From Antennarius striatus (lineage: Eukaryota > Chordata > Actinopteri > Lophiiformes > Antennariidae), in assembly GCF_040054535.1 (NCBI RefSeq), contig NC_090784.1, positions 1,815,001 to 1,879,000 on the forward strand: a stretch of 64,000 nucleotides of DNA, given 5' to 3'. Numbering within the stretch: position 1 is the stretch's first letter; the number at the start of each line of letters is the position of its first letter. The notes beneath the pieces were generated by a model. The model was given only the letters and a program-made list of their open reading frames with translations, had not been told where the DNA came from and did no database searches. The position numbers were made by a program, and so were the translations under genes. Shown piece after piece: positions 27,901-39,800 of the stretch.

Positions 27901-28433
27901 AACTCTTACCAGTCAGTCAGAACTGAAGAAGACTCAGGGGTCAGAGGTGAAATGTCTTCAACCAACCTCAAGCAAGTCCACTTCTTTTATGCTCCTTTTT
28001 TTTTTTAACTCTTCAACACCAAACATATCTCCCAAACAAAATATGTTTTGCAATCAATCATATCTTGTTGTAAACGCAGATCATGGTCATTAAAAAAGAA
28101 GAAGCAAAAAGATAACAAACAACGTGGAAGTAGCGGATAAGATTGACTAAAGCCCAACATTAATCATTCTCTGAATTAAAATGTGATCATTCGCACTCTT
28201 GATTTTTAGCATGCAGACATTCATTCATTGATTGATTTCCTATTTCCTAACTGGAAGACGGTGTCGTCCCCCGTCAGGAAGTCAAACCGGCCGCAGAGCC
28301 ACACGTGTCCGGGTGACGACACGCTCAGACAGCGTTGGGTCGGGAGGGGGTCAGTGTCGGCCGGTCTCACCCGCCGCAGATGGTCGTCAATCACTTGCTT
28401 CAGCTCGGAAACTTTTTCTGGCGGCAGCGACAT
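18931..28433 (-). CDS. cep76: Cep76, centrosomal protein of 76 kDa (13 exons)
   Basis: Exons: 28433-28371, 27749-27594, 27396-27312, 27224-27000, 26908-26732, 25863-25766, 24001-23873, 23629-23441, 21686-21520, 20971-20812, 20487-20317, 19434-19217, 19069-18931. All introns are GT-AG and phase holds throughout, giving 658 codons plus stop (human CEP76 has 659). The start MSLPPEKVSELKQ matches the vertebrate N-terminus. RRYLYLQVLGGKAFLEHLQE begins the C2-like region. The transglutaminase-like domain follows, with GDCEDH (Cys377), RPHTWV (His408) and FWESL (Glu424) at the triad positions; the family is considered catalytically inactive. The last exon ends ACKYRCVL. Cep76 sits at centrioles, binds CP110 and limits centriole re-duplication. 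Retaining intron 12 would stop three bases into it, since AAGTGA spans the donor. Introns 5, 6 and 11 hold repeats. Confidence 0.97.
19560..20099. mobile_element. MITE with GGCCCGAATA-type terminal inverted repeats (cep76 intron 11)
   Basis: The left end TCGGCCCGAATATGAGAAGAC is mirrored at the right end by CGTCTTGTATTCGGGCCAATACGG (reverse complement starts CCGTATTGGCCCGAATACAAG). Inside, a second pair of similar motifs occurs (TATAAGACGACCCCC and TGTGAGACGACCCCC). About 540 bp, no coding capacity. A non-autonomous DNA transposon; the superfamily cannot be assigned by eye. Confidence 0.7.
23754..23793. mobile_element. Back-to-back terminal repeats of a Tc1/mariner-type MITE (cep76 intron 8 / exon 8 flank region)
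   Basis: The text CAGTGACCCCTCGAGTAACG followed by AGGGAGTTAGCCACTG is close to a palindrome: two ends of the CAGT...ACTG family seen at 51.7 kb, joined with almost no interior. It lies in the cep76 intron between exons 8 and 7. Confidence 0.55.
24062..25680. mobile_element. Nested repeats: SINE split by two DNA-transposon-like insertions (cep76 intron 6)
   Basis: Pieces of the SINE seen intact at 26.0-26.36 kb occur at 24,062-24,136 (CATCCATC tail and CCCAGCTGACTGAG), about 24,753-24,800 (GGGCGTGAGGCGGGGGAAAC) and about 25,575-25,655 (CAGTTTGGGACCGGCC, TTTGGAGGTGGGAGGAAC). Between the first two is a 0.6-kb element beginning CTGCGTTCAGACTGCAGGCA, with more TTCAGACT motifs toward its far end, as in some hAT-like MITEs. 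Between the second and third is about 0.75 kb flanked by AGTGGCTA-type ends, with a GTTAATTAGATTATTAATTA core and poly-C/CA stretches at 25,066-25,100 and 25,451-25,470. Boundaries are approximate. Confidence 0.65.
26008..26356 (-). mobile_element. tRNA-derived SINE (cep76 intron 5)
   Basis: Read on the minus strand the head is GGGGCGGTGGCGCAGTGGG. The A box TGGCGCAGTGG is at 26,345-26,335 and a B-box-like GGTTCGCGTCC at about 26,294-26,284, as in RNA polymerase III promoters. The body holds the familiar fish segments TCCCCGTGTCTGCGTGGG and TGGGATAGGCTCCAGC. It ends in an (ATGA)n tail at about 26,025-26,008. Some 350 bp, near full length. Confidence 0.85.
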
Positions 28434-28720
28434 TACAAATGACTGCTCATTAAACCGTTTTCAGCCAAAAACATTAAAAGATAGCTTCTTTGGTATGGGG
28501 TACTATTGTGTAGTACCGGGAAAATAACACTAATAAAACTAGTTTTGTCGTTTGAGCAATATTCAATCAATGTAAACAACTGCCGTCAGTGACAGCCTGT
28601 CAGCGTCACAAGCCGCCAATTTAAACTGCGGCGGAAAAGGAAGCGGGAAGGTGGCTTCACTGATGCCTGACGGAAATACAGCTGTCCAGTTGTTAATTTA
28701 ATCAAACCTGACGTAAAATA
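28434..28720 (-). promoter_or_regulatory. cep76: cep76 5' flank with E2F-like site
   Basis: Directly upstream of the cep76 start. The plus strand reads GCGGCGGAAAAGGAAGCGGG at about 28,627-28,650; the complement contains TTCCCGC, an E2F-type core common in promoters of centrosome and cell-cycle genes. No TATA box is evident. Inference from motif and position only. Confidence 0.4.
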
Positions 28721-29290
28721 TAAGAGTATATTTAAAAAATCAATGTTACGTAATATTAGTTTAATTTTTGAAGACGTTTACGTAATTTTTTTGGTAATGT
28801 TATTGGCGATATTATTTAGGCGCTGTATTAGTTGCCATTCGTTCCTCACTACAGGCGACAACAGGCAGACCTCCTGCTGGTACAATCTGTCACTGGTCCT
28901 TCCACTTCTTTCAGCACAGCACATGTGCTTCTTTCCACTTCAATGTTTCCATTAAAGCACTTATACTGGAGCTCTGTTTAAGTCTTGTTATCTTTATTGG
29001 ATAATTCTGAAATACGTGCTTCCTCTTTCACACAGACCAATGCCATTCCAGACGGTGGAATGAAATTACTATTGCAGCCAGTAAGACCAAGGCCTCTTCT
29101 TGAAATGTTGAATCAATTCCTGGAATCCAAGATGAGGCGTCCACTCTGTCTGCATTGATTTAGCTCCATGGTCGAAATGAAATTATGACGAGAACACAAG
29201 GCAGGATGGGAAGAGCTGTGGACACTGTGCAGCTGCTTTACAGACACCGACACAGAAAAACACAAGCAGGCTTTGGTAAAAAGATGAAAG
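28720..29290. other. Gap between cep76 and the ptpn2 3' end
   Basis: No exons were recognised. In mammals psmg2 lies beside cep76. I looked for a proteasome-assembly-chaperone-like reading frame on both strands here and saw none. Confidence 0.5.
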
Positions 29291-29291
29291 T

Positions 29292-29297
29292 TTTATT
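29292..29297 (-). terminator. ptpn2: Candidate ptpn2 polyadenylation signal
   Basis: Plus-strand TTTATT, i.e. AATAAA on the minus strand, about 1.58 kb beyond the ptpn2 stop codon. Other AT-rich hexamers lie nearer, so the site used is uncertain. Confidence 0.4.
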
Positions 29298-30217
29298 TTA
29301 ACATGTATTTCTTGTTTCCATGTTGTCACTGCAACACAGCAGTGTGCAAAACTCCCCTGAAATCTTATGTGGAAAACAAGAAGGAATGGAATGTTATGGT
29401 CAAATATATCTTGTGGCTTAAATGAGAACCGACTAAAACTGCATCCAACAGTGGTAACTAGACAATCAGCAACACATAATTTAAACTCATGAATCAGCAC
29501 ATGCTAATGAAATCTGGCATGCAATCAACTCTGGCACACTTTACTGAATCACACCAGTTAATAAAAACTGGTCAGTGCAGTGCTAGCATGTTTCTGAACA
29601 TGTTACATAACCCTTGATCCATCCTAATCATGCTAGGAAATCTTGGAGCACGCATTTCTCAATTAAACTCACTTCAAGGCACATTGAAAGCTATCTCAAA
29701 CAACAAACAGCAAACAAACAGGTCAGGGTGTGTACACTAACACTCTCTCCTGTCTGGACTTTAATTCAAGGTGCTATGTCCAAGCTTCTAAATTGCACCA
29801 GAACAGCTTTATATTGGTCCCAGTCGTTTGAAAACCAGTTCTGTGAAGCCACAAACTCAAATTATGTATGAAGTCACACATAATGCAAAGCTTTGTATGT
29901 AAGTGTCAGGTATGTAGAACAGAAAATACATGCTTTTTAATGGGAATATAAGGTTTAATTTTTGAAAAGCTTGACTGGCTGTTACCTTCCAAAAATGGAG
30001 AGCTTTCCTTTGGTTTCCTCTAATACAACAGTGTGATAACCTGAACATACACATAAACCCATCCAGTGGGTAATTACACACACCAAGGGGTGAAATACCC
30101 AACAGCTCATGTGATCCAAACAAAAAGTATGAAAAACAAACAGGAAGTAAAAAGCTAAAATTCTTAGTTAGAAACAGCAAGGCTGTTCCCCATGAAGTGT
30201 CCAGTCGCGCATATTAT

Positions 30218-30223
<6 letters not shown>

Positions 30224-30278
<55 letters not shown>
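30224..30278. repeat. (TA)n microsatellite in the ptpn2 3' UTR region
   Basis: About 27 uninterrupted TA units, 600 bases beyond the ptpn2 stop codon. Confidence 0.97.
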
Positions 30279-30281
<3 letters not shown>

Positions 30282-30877
30282 AAAATCTGGCTGTATTGGG
30301 ATGCCCTGCAAAATATGAATGGAAGAACAAGTGGTACTCTGGAAAACCTTTAAATGCATGCAGTAGATGCATGTTTCAATGCAGAAAAACATTTTTAAAA
30401 ATGCCACAGCTGACCTCTAGGCTCCTCAGTCTTCCAATGAGTCCATGGTAGGATGGAGAGTCAACATTAGTCATTTTGAAATGTTCTGAAATGTAAAATC
30501 TATGTACAGATGAGCAACAAATCCATTCTTTACAAGTAAAGAACACCAAAACAAAACTTTTTAGAACTTTTTTTGCTCTGTACTGCTCCTTTAGAACCGT
30601 TCTGTCAAAGGATTTTGCTATGATACAGTACATTCATCGACAGTGACAAAAAGGAAATAAATCATCGTGCTGGCACCAAGATCCTGAGATGTTACTATTT
30701 TTGTTAAGATCTCACATGAAAAATATACAATCATTAATCTAGCGCTCCCACATTTTGACCTCAAGAAATAAATACCCTCAGTTATGCACATATTACCATC
30801 TAAGTCTACTCATAGAAGTACCTTATGCCAGGTACTGGTGCAAAATAGGAGTCAGTTCTAAGTAACCCAGAGTTGTA

Positions 30878-33800
30878 TCACTGGGAGTACATCCAGCACA
30901 CCAGAAGGCCAACGGCCAAAGCTGCCCCAGCACCAACGTTGAGCAGAATGGGTCTCCAGTACTGCCATTTCTCTCTTTTCCTCTCAGAGTCGGCCAGTCT
31001 CTGTTTCATCTGCTGGACCTTCTGTGACACGCTGGCAGCCTTATCCTCACGGTGTCTCTTTCTTTCACTGAAACAACAGTATGTTGCGATGTCAGCAAAG
31101 AAATGTGGAAAAATGAGTTTGGTACAGAACAACAAAGCAGTAAAATCCTGTAAATAATGTGCATTTTACGCGTTTCATTTACACTAGCAAAACAAAACAA
31201 TCTGGTCCTGTAAAACAATTTTTTAAACCTGTTAATTAAATATTTGACGGTGTTAATTCAGTCGTCGATGCCTCACGGAGATCAAGATCATCTCTTCTTG
31301 GAATAGCAGAGTTGGCAGCAGACCTACAACCATTAGCTGCAGCTGCTGTGAAGGATTTGGCTTTCAGGCTATCAAACACAGTGCACTCCTCAGCCTGTAG
31401 ATAGTTTTAGTGTTTGCCTGACTGTTTCCTCAGAAGTGTTCCACATTAAAGACGGTGAAGTAAGTGTTGTCTGCATTGAGGTTTGAAAAGTGTAACCACA
31501 CTGACAAGGTGGTGTAGCCTCACTCCCTCTAAAGCTCTAATGTTACTTTCTCATGTGCTCAATGAAATGGAACAAAATTTATTGTATAATGAATTGGCTC
31601 TCTTTAGTATTGATACAATTAATTTACAACCCTTTGAAGCACAGTACCAGGAATAAGCCCTGCTGGAAACCCCAATCAATCTCTTTCACATGGAGTCATG
31701 TGACAGAATCCAGGATTACTCTAACAATGATGCTCCAGTCGTGCGTGTGTGTGTGTGTGTGTCTCATCATTTAGCTGATTTACTTCGCACTGAGCAATGA
31801 CAAATGAATTTGAAATGAAAGACCAACAATTGCAGTAGACAATTATAGATGTTGTTAATTGGTTCCAGAAGATAAGACGCAAGGTCACAGTTGTGATCTA
31901 ATTTTCATCTCCTTGCCTCCCTGAATATAACGCTATTTGTTTCATCGTCCTATCTTATGCGGCTCCTCAGATACGTGCAAAAAATGTACAAAAGCTGAAA
32001 TTTGACCTTGACCTATTTTTCTCAAGATCAAGGTCTTCATCTCCTTTTCATAGGTCAATGTCAACTTACCTTTGTATCTTTTAGGGTGCACCATTCTGGA
32101 GACGGACAATACAAACTTTAAAAATAATCAGAAGTCAAGGAAGCAAAAACGATATGAATACATTGACCTTGGGAAAACTCAAAAGATTGTCTATTAATAG
32201 TAGCATGTGCACATGGTTTAATAATTCTTGCACTTTCAATGTTTTTCTGCAACAAATTAGTTAGTTAGTTAGTATGCACATATGTAATTAAGACCATAGA
32301 TCAAAGTACTATCTTTCCGGTTCCTGACATATGTGCAAAAAAATGTACAAAAGTTGAAATTTGACCTTGACCTAGTTCTCTCAAGGTCAAGGTCATCACC
32401 TCATTTTCATCCCCTTTGCCGCCCGAGTAATGTGCTTTTTCTTTCATCTTTCTATCTGTAACGGTTATGAAAATATTTGGTGGACGGACGGACGGACACT
32501 GACAATTATAATACATCACCGCTTTGAAGCGGGATGTAATTAACTCGCCTCCAGGTTAAACTGAACATAAGCATCCCCAGTTCTCTACTGAACTGTATTT
32601 ATGAACGTATTTTCAATCACATTTGGTTAATATGGATCTATTTTAAGCTAACAAACATTTTTTTTAATATAGTACATAGAAAAAAAATCTAAATGTACAA
32701 TTTGCTGATGTTCAGTTTGTTAGAGATGTGGAAACACAGGTAACAAACTGAGGTTATGACATTGCGGTATCAGAACGGAAGGATTTCTTGAGCAGTTACT
32801 GACTGTGCATAGTTCTCCTCCATCTTGTGGTCTTGGCTGTGTGACTCTCCTACTGGCAGGTGGTCTCCTGAGGTGGCCTGAGGCTCGAAGCGGGGCCCCG
32901 TCTGACCGTTAGGCCTGCTGTCGTTGATTTGAGGTCTGGGTGGAGGAGGTGGAGGCAGATCTGGCTCCAATTCATCTCTGGACATCACACTCTGCTTATT
33001 TTGCTTCAAAAGATGAGACACAGAATTTTATGGCTCATTTCATTCCATGACAGAAAGGAAGAAGAACAACGGAACTCTTTCATGCTGTTACTTCTGCATT
33101 TGTTAACAGGAAATCTCTTGATGACCAAAATTTTTTTTTAAAAATTTGATGTTCATTTATGTTTAGCTCACTAACCAAAGAAACAACGTCCGTAGTGCGA
33201 CAAGACGACAACAGCCCAAACCAGTCTTTTATCAAATACAGCCTGATTCCCCCGTCTGGAGTCTGATACCTGTGCTGCTGAGCTGTCCATCACAATGAGT
33301 TTGGCTCCCTCAATGACGGCCATGTAGGAGAATCGGAGCTGGTCAGGAGTCTGGATCAGGCCCATGCGATATTCCCTCATGTCCAGTAGCACTTTCTGTA
33401 TGTCCACTGATGATGGGTTCTTCCTCCGGTCCATCTGAAAAATAAACGAGAATGTTAAGGAAATAATGAAGACTAGAACGGCTGAAAAAAACAAATGTTT
33501 GTAACTACATATAGTGAGCAAATGTACAGCCTTCCCACCACTATTTCACAGGTATCGCAATACCTGAAACCTGATCAGGACCAAGTTCAAATCCCTAACA
33601 ACTGTGACCTGCCATGGGTCCGGTCCCATTTACTTTAAATCCTTGTGGGATTATTTGCAATAGCGTGGCTCCATGCTCACACACCACTTAGTGACCCTGG
33701 CATGCTGTAGAAGGTTCACATAACACATGTTCTTAATTTAGTAAAAATGAACAAAAACTTATGTTCAATTTTATCCTTAATGAGTCAAAGTCATTGTGGA

Positions 33801-36800
33801 CAAGGGCCAAATGGTAAACACCAGTCTTAGCTTCTGAAACAGATGATTGATTTCAGATTAGCTTCTACAATGGCAGACTAACACTGGTGTTAGTCACGGT
33901 ACCTCTTATAGTTAGAGTGTGGTGTTAGGATCCCCAACAGGCTAACATCACTGTTAGCTTCTCCAGTAGAGGTACTAACATTGCTGTTTGCATTTCCAAC
34001 AAGCCATAATTGCTGTTAGCTTCTCTGAAACACTGGCTTGATGATTGTTAATGTAGTTGCTTAACTTTCACTACTATCACCATACAGACATAAGTGTGGT
34101 GCTGGGATGTTTTTCCTCTTAGTGCAGCCTAGAAACATATTATTGATTAAAAAAATTATTAACATTATCCTATTATTGGGGACAGCAGTGGCTCAGTCCA
34201 CTTGGTCTTGGGTTGGGGACTAGCGGGTGGCTGGTCCAAGACCCATGTGGACCAAACGTTTAGAGTTTGCACCTGTAGTAAAGAGGTGCCAGTTCACCTC
34301 CTGAGCACTGCTGAGGTGCCCTGGAGCAAGGCACCTTCCCCTTAAAAATTCCTCATTGGGTGCAACATAATCTGGCTGCCTGTTGTTCTACCATTCACTT
34401 ATGTGTGTTTACAGACTCAGTGTGTGTCTGTGTTCCAGGGCCTGCACACATGCAATACCTACCTATCTACATATATACATGTGTGTACGCACACGCACGC
34501 ACACACGCACGCGAGTGTGAATAGAAGTGGGGGGAAAAAAAGATTTCCCCAAGGGGACTGTTAAATACTGTTACTCTTGCTTAAAACAAGTCAAGCTAGA
34601 ATTTAAGGCTTGTATCTGTATGTGATTCCTCTCCTGTGGAGGTATGGAAGTGTCTAGGAGAGGTGGCAGTAGAGTTTCTGACTGGGTTGTTCAACAGGAT
34701 CTTAGATAGTGAGAAGATGCCTGAGGAATGGAGGAGAAGTGTGCTGGTGCCCATTTTTAAGAACAAGGGAGATGTGCAGAGTTGTGGCAACTACAGAGGA
34801 ATAAAGCTGATGAGCCATACAATGAAGTTATGGGAGAGAGTAGTGGAAGCTAGACTAAGGGCAGAAGTGAACATCTGTGAGCAGCAGTATGGTTTCATGC
34901 CAAAAAAGAGTACTACAGATGCAGTATTTGCTTTGAGGATGTTGATAGAGAAGTACAGAGAAGGCCAGAGGGAGCTGCATTGTGTTTTTGTAGATCTGGA
35001 GAAAGATGATGACAGGGTGCCCAGAGAGGAACTGTGGTATTGTATGAGGAAGTCTGGAGTGGCAGAGAAGTATGTTAGAGCGGTGCAGGACATGTATGAG
35101 GACTGTAAGACAGTGGTGAGGTGTGTGTAGGTGTGACAGAGGAGTTCAAGGTGGAGGTGGGACTGCATCAGGGATCAACTCTGAGCCCTTTCTTGTTGCT
35201 ATGGTGATGGATAGGGTGACAGACGAGGTTAGACAGGAATCTCCATGAACTATGATGTTTGCAGATGACACTGTGATCTGTAGTGAGAGCAGGGAACAGG
35301 TGGAGGAGAAGCTAGAGAGGTGGAGGTTTGTCCTGGAAAGGAGAGGAATGAAGGTTAGCCGCAGTAAGACAGAGTACATGTGTGTGAATGAGAGGGACCC
35401 AAGTGGAAGAGTGAGGTTAGAGGGAGAAGAGATCAAGAAGGGGGAGGATTTGAAGTACTTAGGGTCAACAGTCCAGAGCAATGGAGAGTGTGGAAAAGAG
35501 GTGGAGAAGCGTGTCCAGGCAGGATGGAACGGGTGGAGGAAAGTGTCAGGTGTGATGTGTGATAGAAGAGTTTCAGCTAAAATGAAAGGAAAGGTGTACA
35601 AAACTGTGGTGAGACCAGAGATGTTGTTTGGTCTAGAGACAGTGTCACTGAGGAAAAGACAGGAGACAGAGCTGGAGGTAGCAGAGATGAAGATGCTGAG
35701 GTTCTCTCTGGGAGTGACCAGGAAGGATAGGATCAGGAATGAGTACATCAGAGGGACAGCACATGTTAGAGGTTCTGGAGATAAAGTCAGAGAGGCCAGA
35801 CTGAGATGGTTTGGACATGTCCAGAGGAGAGATAGTGAATATATTGGTAGAAGGATGCTGAGTTTTGAACTGCCAGGCAGGAGGCCTAGAGGAAGACCAA
35901 AGAGGAGGTTTATGGATGTAGTGAAAGGGGACATGAAGGTAGTTGGTGTGAGAGAAGAGGATGCAGAAGACAGGGTTAGATGGAGGACACTGATTCGCTG
36001 TGGCGACCCCTGAAGGGAAAAGCCAAAAGGAAAAGAAGGAGAAGAAGACAGTCATGAATGCTTTATCTAGTGGACGGACAGCTCAACTACAGCCACTTGT
36101 TTTTTAAATCAATTTTAAATGTTTTTTATTATATGCGCCTTACAATCTGGTGCGCCTTATATATGAATTTTTTTTTTAATTTTAAATAAGCAATTCATTA
36201 AAGGTGCGCCTTATAATCCAGTGTGCCTTATAGTGCAGAAAATACTGTATTCCTTTTAAAAAATACGACTGCATCGGTCCAAAGACCACAGACATGCCAT
36301 TTAGTGATGCCATTTATGCTCTACTTAAAAACACAAATGGATGGTACTGAAACAAAAGTTGTCAGGAAGTAGCTGACAAACTTCATGCATCCAACAACGC
36401 CAACATGCCACAACTTCACCCCTTCCACTGTCATGAATTGTAATCATAACATCTCACTTTACTCTCTTGTCCTAACTTGAAACTCAGGAGTGCTGTTGTA
36501 ACCCAAACTCATACATTAGGCAACCTTCAATACAACATTTGGTGACGTTCCCTTTCCCTCCACTCACCAGGACCAAGCAGGTGTCCACCAAGGCCAAGGT
36601 CCCCGAGCGTCCGATCCCAGCGCTGCAGTGCACCACAGCGGGGCCACGTTCCGGTCCCAATGAACCAGACTCACGAACCTTGAAGAGGAAGTTGAGGAAG
36701 GAAGCGGGAGATTCTGGGACACCAAAGTCAGGCCAAGTGGTGTAGTGAAAGTGGTAGATCTCCCTTGACTGCCCGGTCTACAACAAACAACAGGTACTGT

Positions 36801-39800
36801 TGGCCAAGGTGTAAGCATTGCATGCAGCAGATGGAGTTCTGTGTGATGAAATCACAGCATCCATCATGTCAATACATTCAGACCTGGATTCTGTCACAAC
36901 CACTCAAGTTAATACAAGTTAAGACTGGTTGGGTGATATTCAGAGTTAGTGGTTGCTGTGAAAATGCACGTACAAGGTAAAAAGTTCACTATCCAGTTGT
37001 TTGTCTGGTGCTTACTGTTGTGTTTTGCAGTTCTAGGACCCGAATTGTGTAGTAGGATTGGTCCACCTCAGACAGCAGCCTGACAATAAAGCCAGTGTCT
37101 GTGAAGGACATCTGGAGCTCCTCTGTGGTGGGCCAGTACTGGGCACACTTTTCCTGTTAACACAAAATGAATTCACTTACCCTTGTTGGGGAAAACCACA
37201 AGCTTTCATGGTTCTGAGGAAGAACTAAGTTAAGTCTCTGCTAGATGAATACACATTGAGTACAAGTCTCATCTACACAAGGAATTCAGAGAATTCATAT
37301 TCATTGAATCATATCAATAATGATCTACGAAACTGTGTTATGTACAAGCAACACTTTTCACTAGGGCTTAGTCTTGGGGTAAGTAGTACTCTTATTACTT
37401 AGGATATGGCAGCTTGTTTCCACAAGTCATGAACAGCCAGTGGCCAAAAAGCATTGCAACATATCTGAGTAATTTAAATTCTCAGTCTTGATGAGATTGT
37501 GAAATAATTTGGGGGGAATTCTAAAGATACACACGTGTTGTTGGGTTTTTTTAAATTGTTACTTCATGGGGATGATCACAGTTAGCTGTTACATTCAGCT
37601 TCTATCAGACTCCTCTTTATGAATTTTCAGATTTACATTTGGCAGTGTGAGCAGAATGTGTGACATCACAACTAATTTGGAGGCTGACACTAACGTGCTG
37701 AAGTGCAGTCACATACACATGCATTGCTGGAGCTATACGTACGTTTTGAATTCAGGCCTGAAATATGCCACACATTTGACTTAAATCAGGAAGGCAGTCG
37801 TAACCACTTATGATACATGGAATGTTATTTTAAATGCCAGGAAACTTAATTTGACTTTATAACTTGACTGAACTGAGACAACATTATTTTAGTATTTATC
37901 TGGGTTTTGTGTTTCTATTTAAAAGAAACAAGACAGTACAAAAATACAATGCAAAGACAATGAATGATGACGGCAACAAACTTCTTTCTTTCCACTGATG
38001 ATGAAGGTGGGTGTAGTTACCTGTAGAACCGCTACAGGTGATATTATGATCAAGATATGACACCTTTTAGCATGTCTCCCCAAACCATTCAGTATAAAAG
38101 ACAACAAAGAAACAATAAACAATATAAATTGTACTCACGGATCCCTTTTCAATGACTCTGTTCAGCATTATAACAGCTTTGGAACACTGCTCCCAAATCA
38201 TCAGCCAGAAATGACCACAGGTATTCCTCAAAGGCCCCTGAGGAATCAAGAGAAAGCAAATGTTCACCGAGGAAGAAAAACTATGAGCATTATCAAAAGC
38301 TCACTACAGACAAATATACAATGCCATATGTTTCTTTCCGACTGTCCACAGACATACAAAACATAATAATGCAGCCTTCCATTTTAAGTTGTAGGCACGA
38401 CAACCTACTTGTGAAAGGATGTAAGCTCTTTGAGCTTCTTCCACCATGACCAAACTTGCATTGATGTAGTCATTTTCCGAGTTTTCAAGTTTCACCCGAC
38501 TGTGATCATCTGAAACCACAGAAGAGACGACAAAATCATAAACATCTTACATGTAAAGACTGATAGATACACAGACCAAACTTGGGAGTTCATGATTCTA
38601 AAAATTCTGGTAATTTGAAATTTCCACTAAAGCCAGTATTTCACAGAACACTCACATGGGCTGACATCTCTGTAGCGGTTCAAATTACGGTTCACTGGAA
38701 GTTTTGCCACTTTGTAAGGGTATTCACTGGCCTGGTTCCGGATCTCCTGGTGGACACAAACACAGGGTGAAGGCAGGAGCCTCACATCCCATAGATCAGT
38801 CAGCAGCAGGTGTTCCTGCAGTCACACCGGTTAACACACACCTGCCCCACTGGAGAGGGGGCTGGATGTACTTAAAGCTCTGATGTAAGTATGTCAGGCA
38901 TGGGGATGAACGATGCCGGCGGAAAAGGGTGTCTCGTCTTCGGGATTCCTTTCTACAAGCCGCTGGACTGCTAGTAAAGGACATTTGTCAGATGAGTGCT
39001 GTTATTGCTGCCTTCTTACCCCCAGGAGCCTTCATGACTTGTTGGTGGCGACAGACAGAAGACACCGTGTTCATCTACAGCAACACCCGGGGGAACATTG
39101 GCAGAATGAGAGAATTTAATAAGAGGAAAACAAATTCTGTTGCAGACGTCGAGTTAATGTATGTCGTGCTGCTAGAATCTGTGGTTTGAAACAGTAAATA
39201 CTCGTTTACTTCCTGGAGTTGCTCAGGTGTACCGTCTCTGTCCACCAGCCGACTGTTACCTTCGGACGAGTTTTTTTGGCGCGTTGTTAACTTCCACAGT
39301 GTGTAAGTTAGCTACAAACATCCAGGTGTGTGTCACCCATGTGGGGCAGTGATCGGTGTTAGCCGTGTTACACGTTATAACCGAAGCCGAGACGTGAACC
39401 GGACGCTGTGCTCCGACCGACGGCTGGCTGGAAACACGCGTTTTTCTCTGGAAGTCCTTCGGAGTTCTCAGAAAGTGCAGCTAATGCCTGCTAGCGGCGG
39501 CCGCTGAGCGGCTGCACGCTGCGGCGCTACGGAAGTCCGCGACCCACGCGTGTAGCGCCGATTGTTTCTTTCTCAAACCTCTTCATCCAGCGTGTAGCAT
39601 CCTGTTACACAACGTGCTGAAGCTTTTACAATCAAACGAGTGGCATAGACGACTTAAGCTACCACATACTGGGAAAGATGTGTAGCAAGCTAGCTATCAC
39701 GTTAGCTAGCTAGCCGAGTAAGTTAGCACGGATCGTCATAGAAACACAAGAGGCCCCATGTCCCGACTTACGTTGTAAAGGTTTTGCCACCTCCCGGACG

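Noticed and set aside
28720-28955. Plus-strand open frame beside the cep76 promoter, considered as psmg2
   Set aside because: The residues (MLRNISLIFEDVYVIF) do not resemble a proteasome assembly chaperone.
35146-35934. Long minus-strand open frame (262 codons)
   Set aside because: Mirror of the plus-strand RTE reverse transcriptase; the real homology is on the plus strand.
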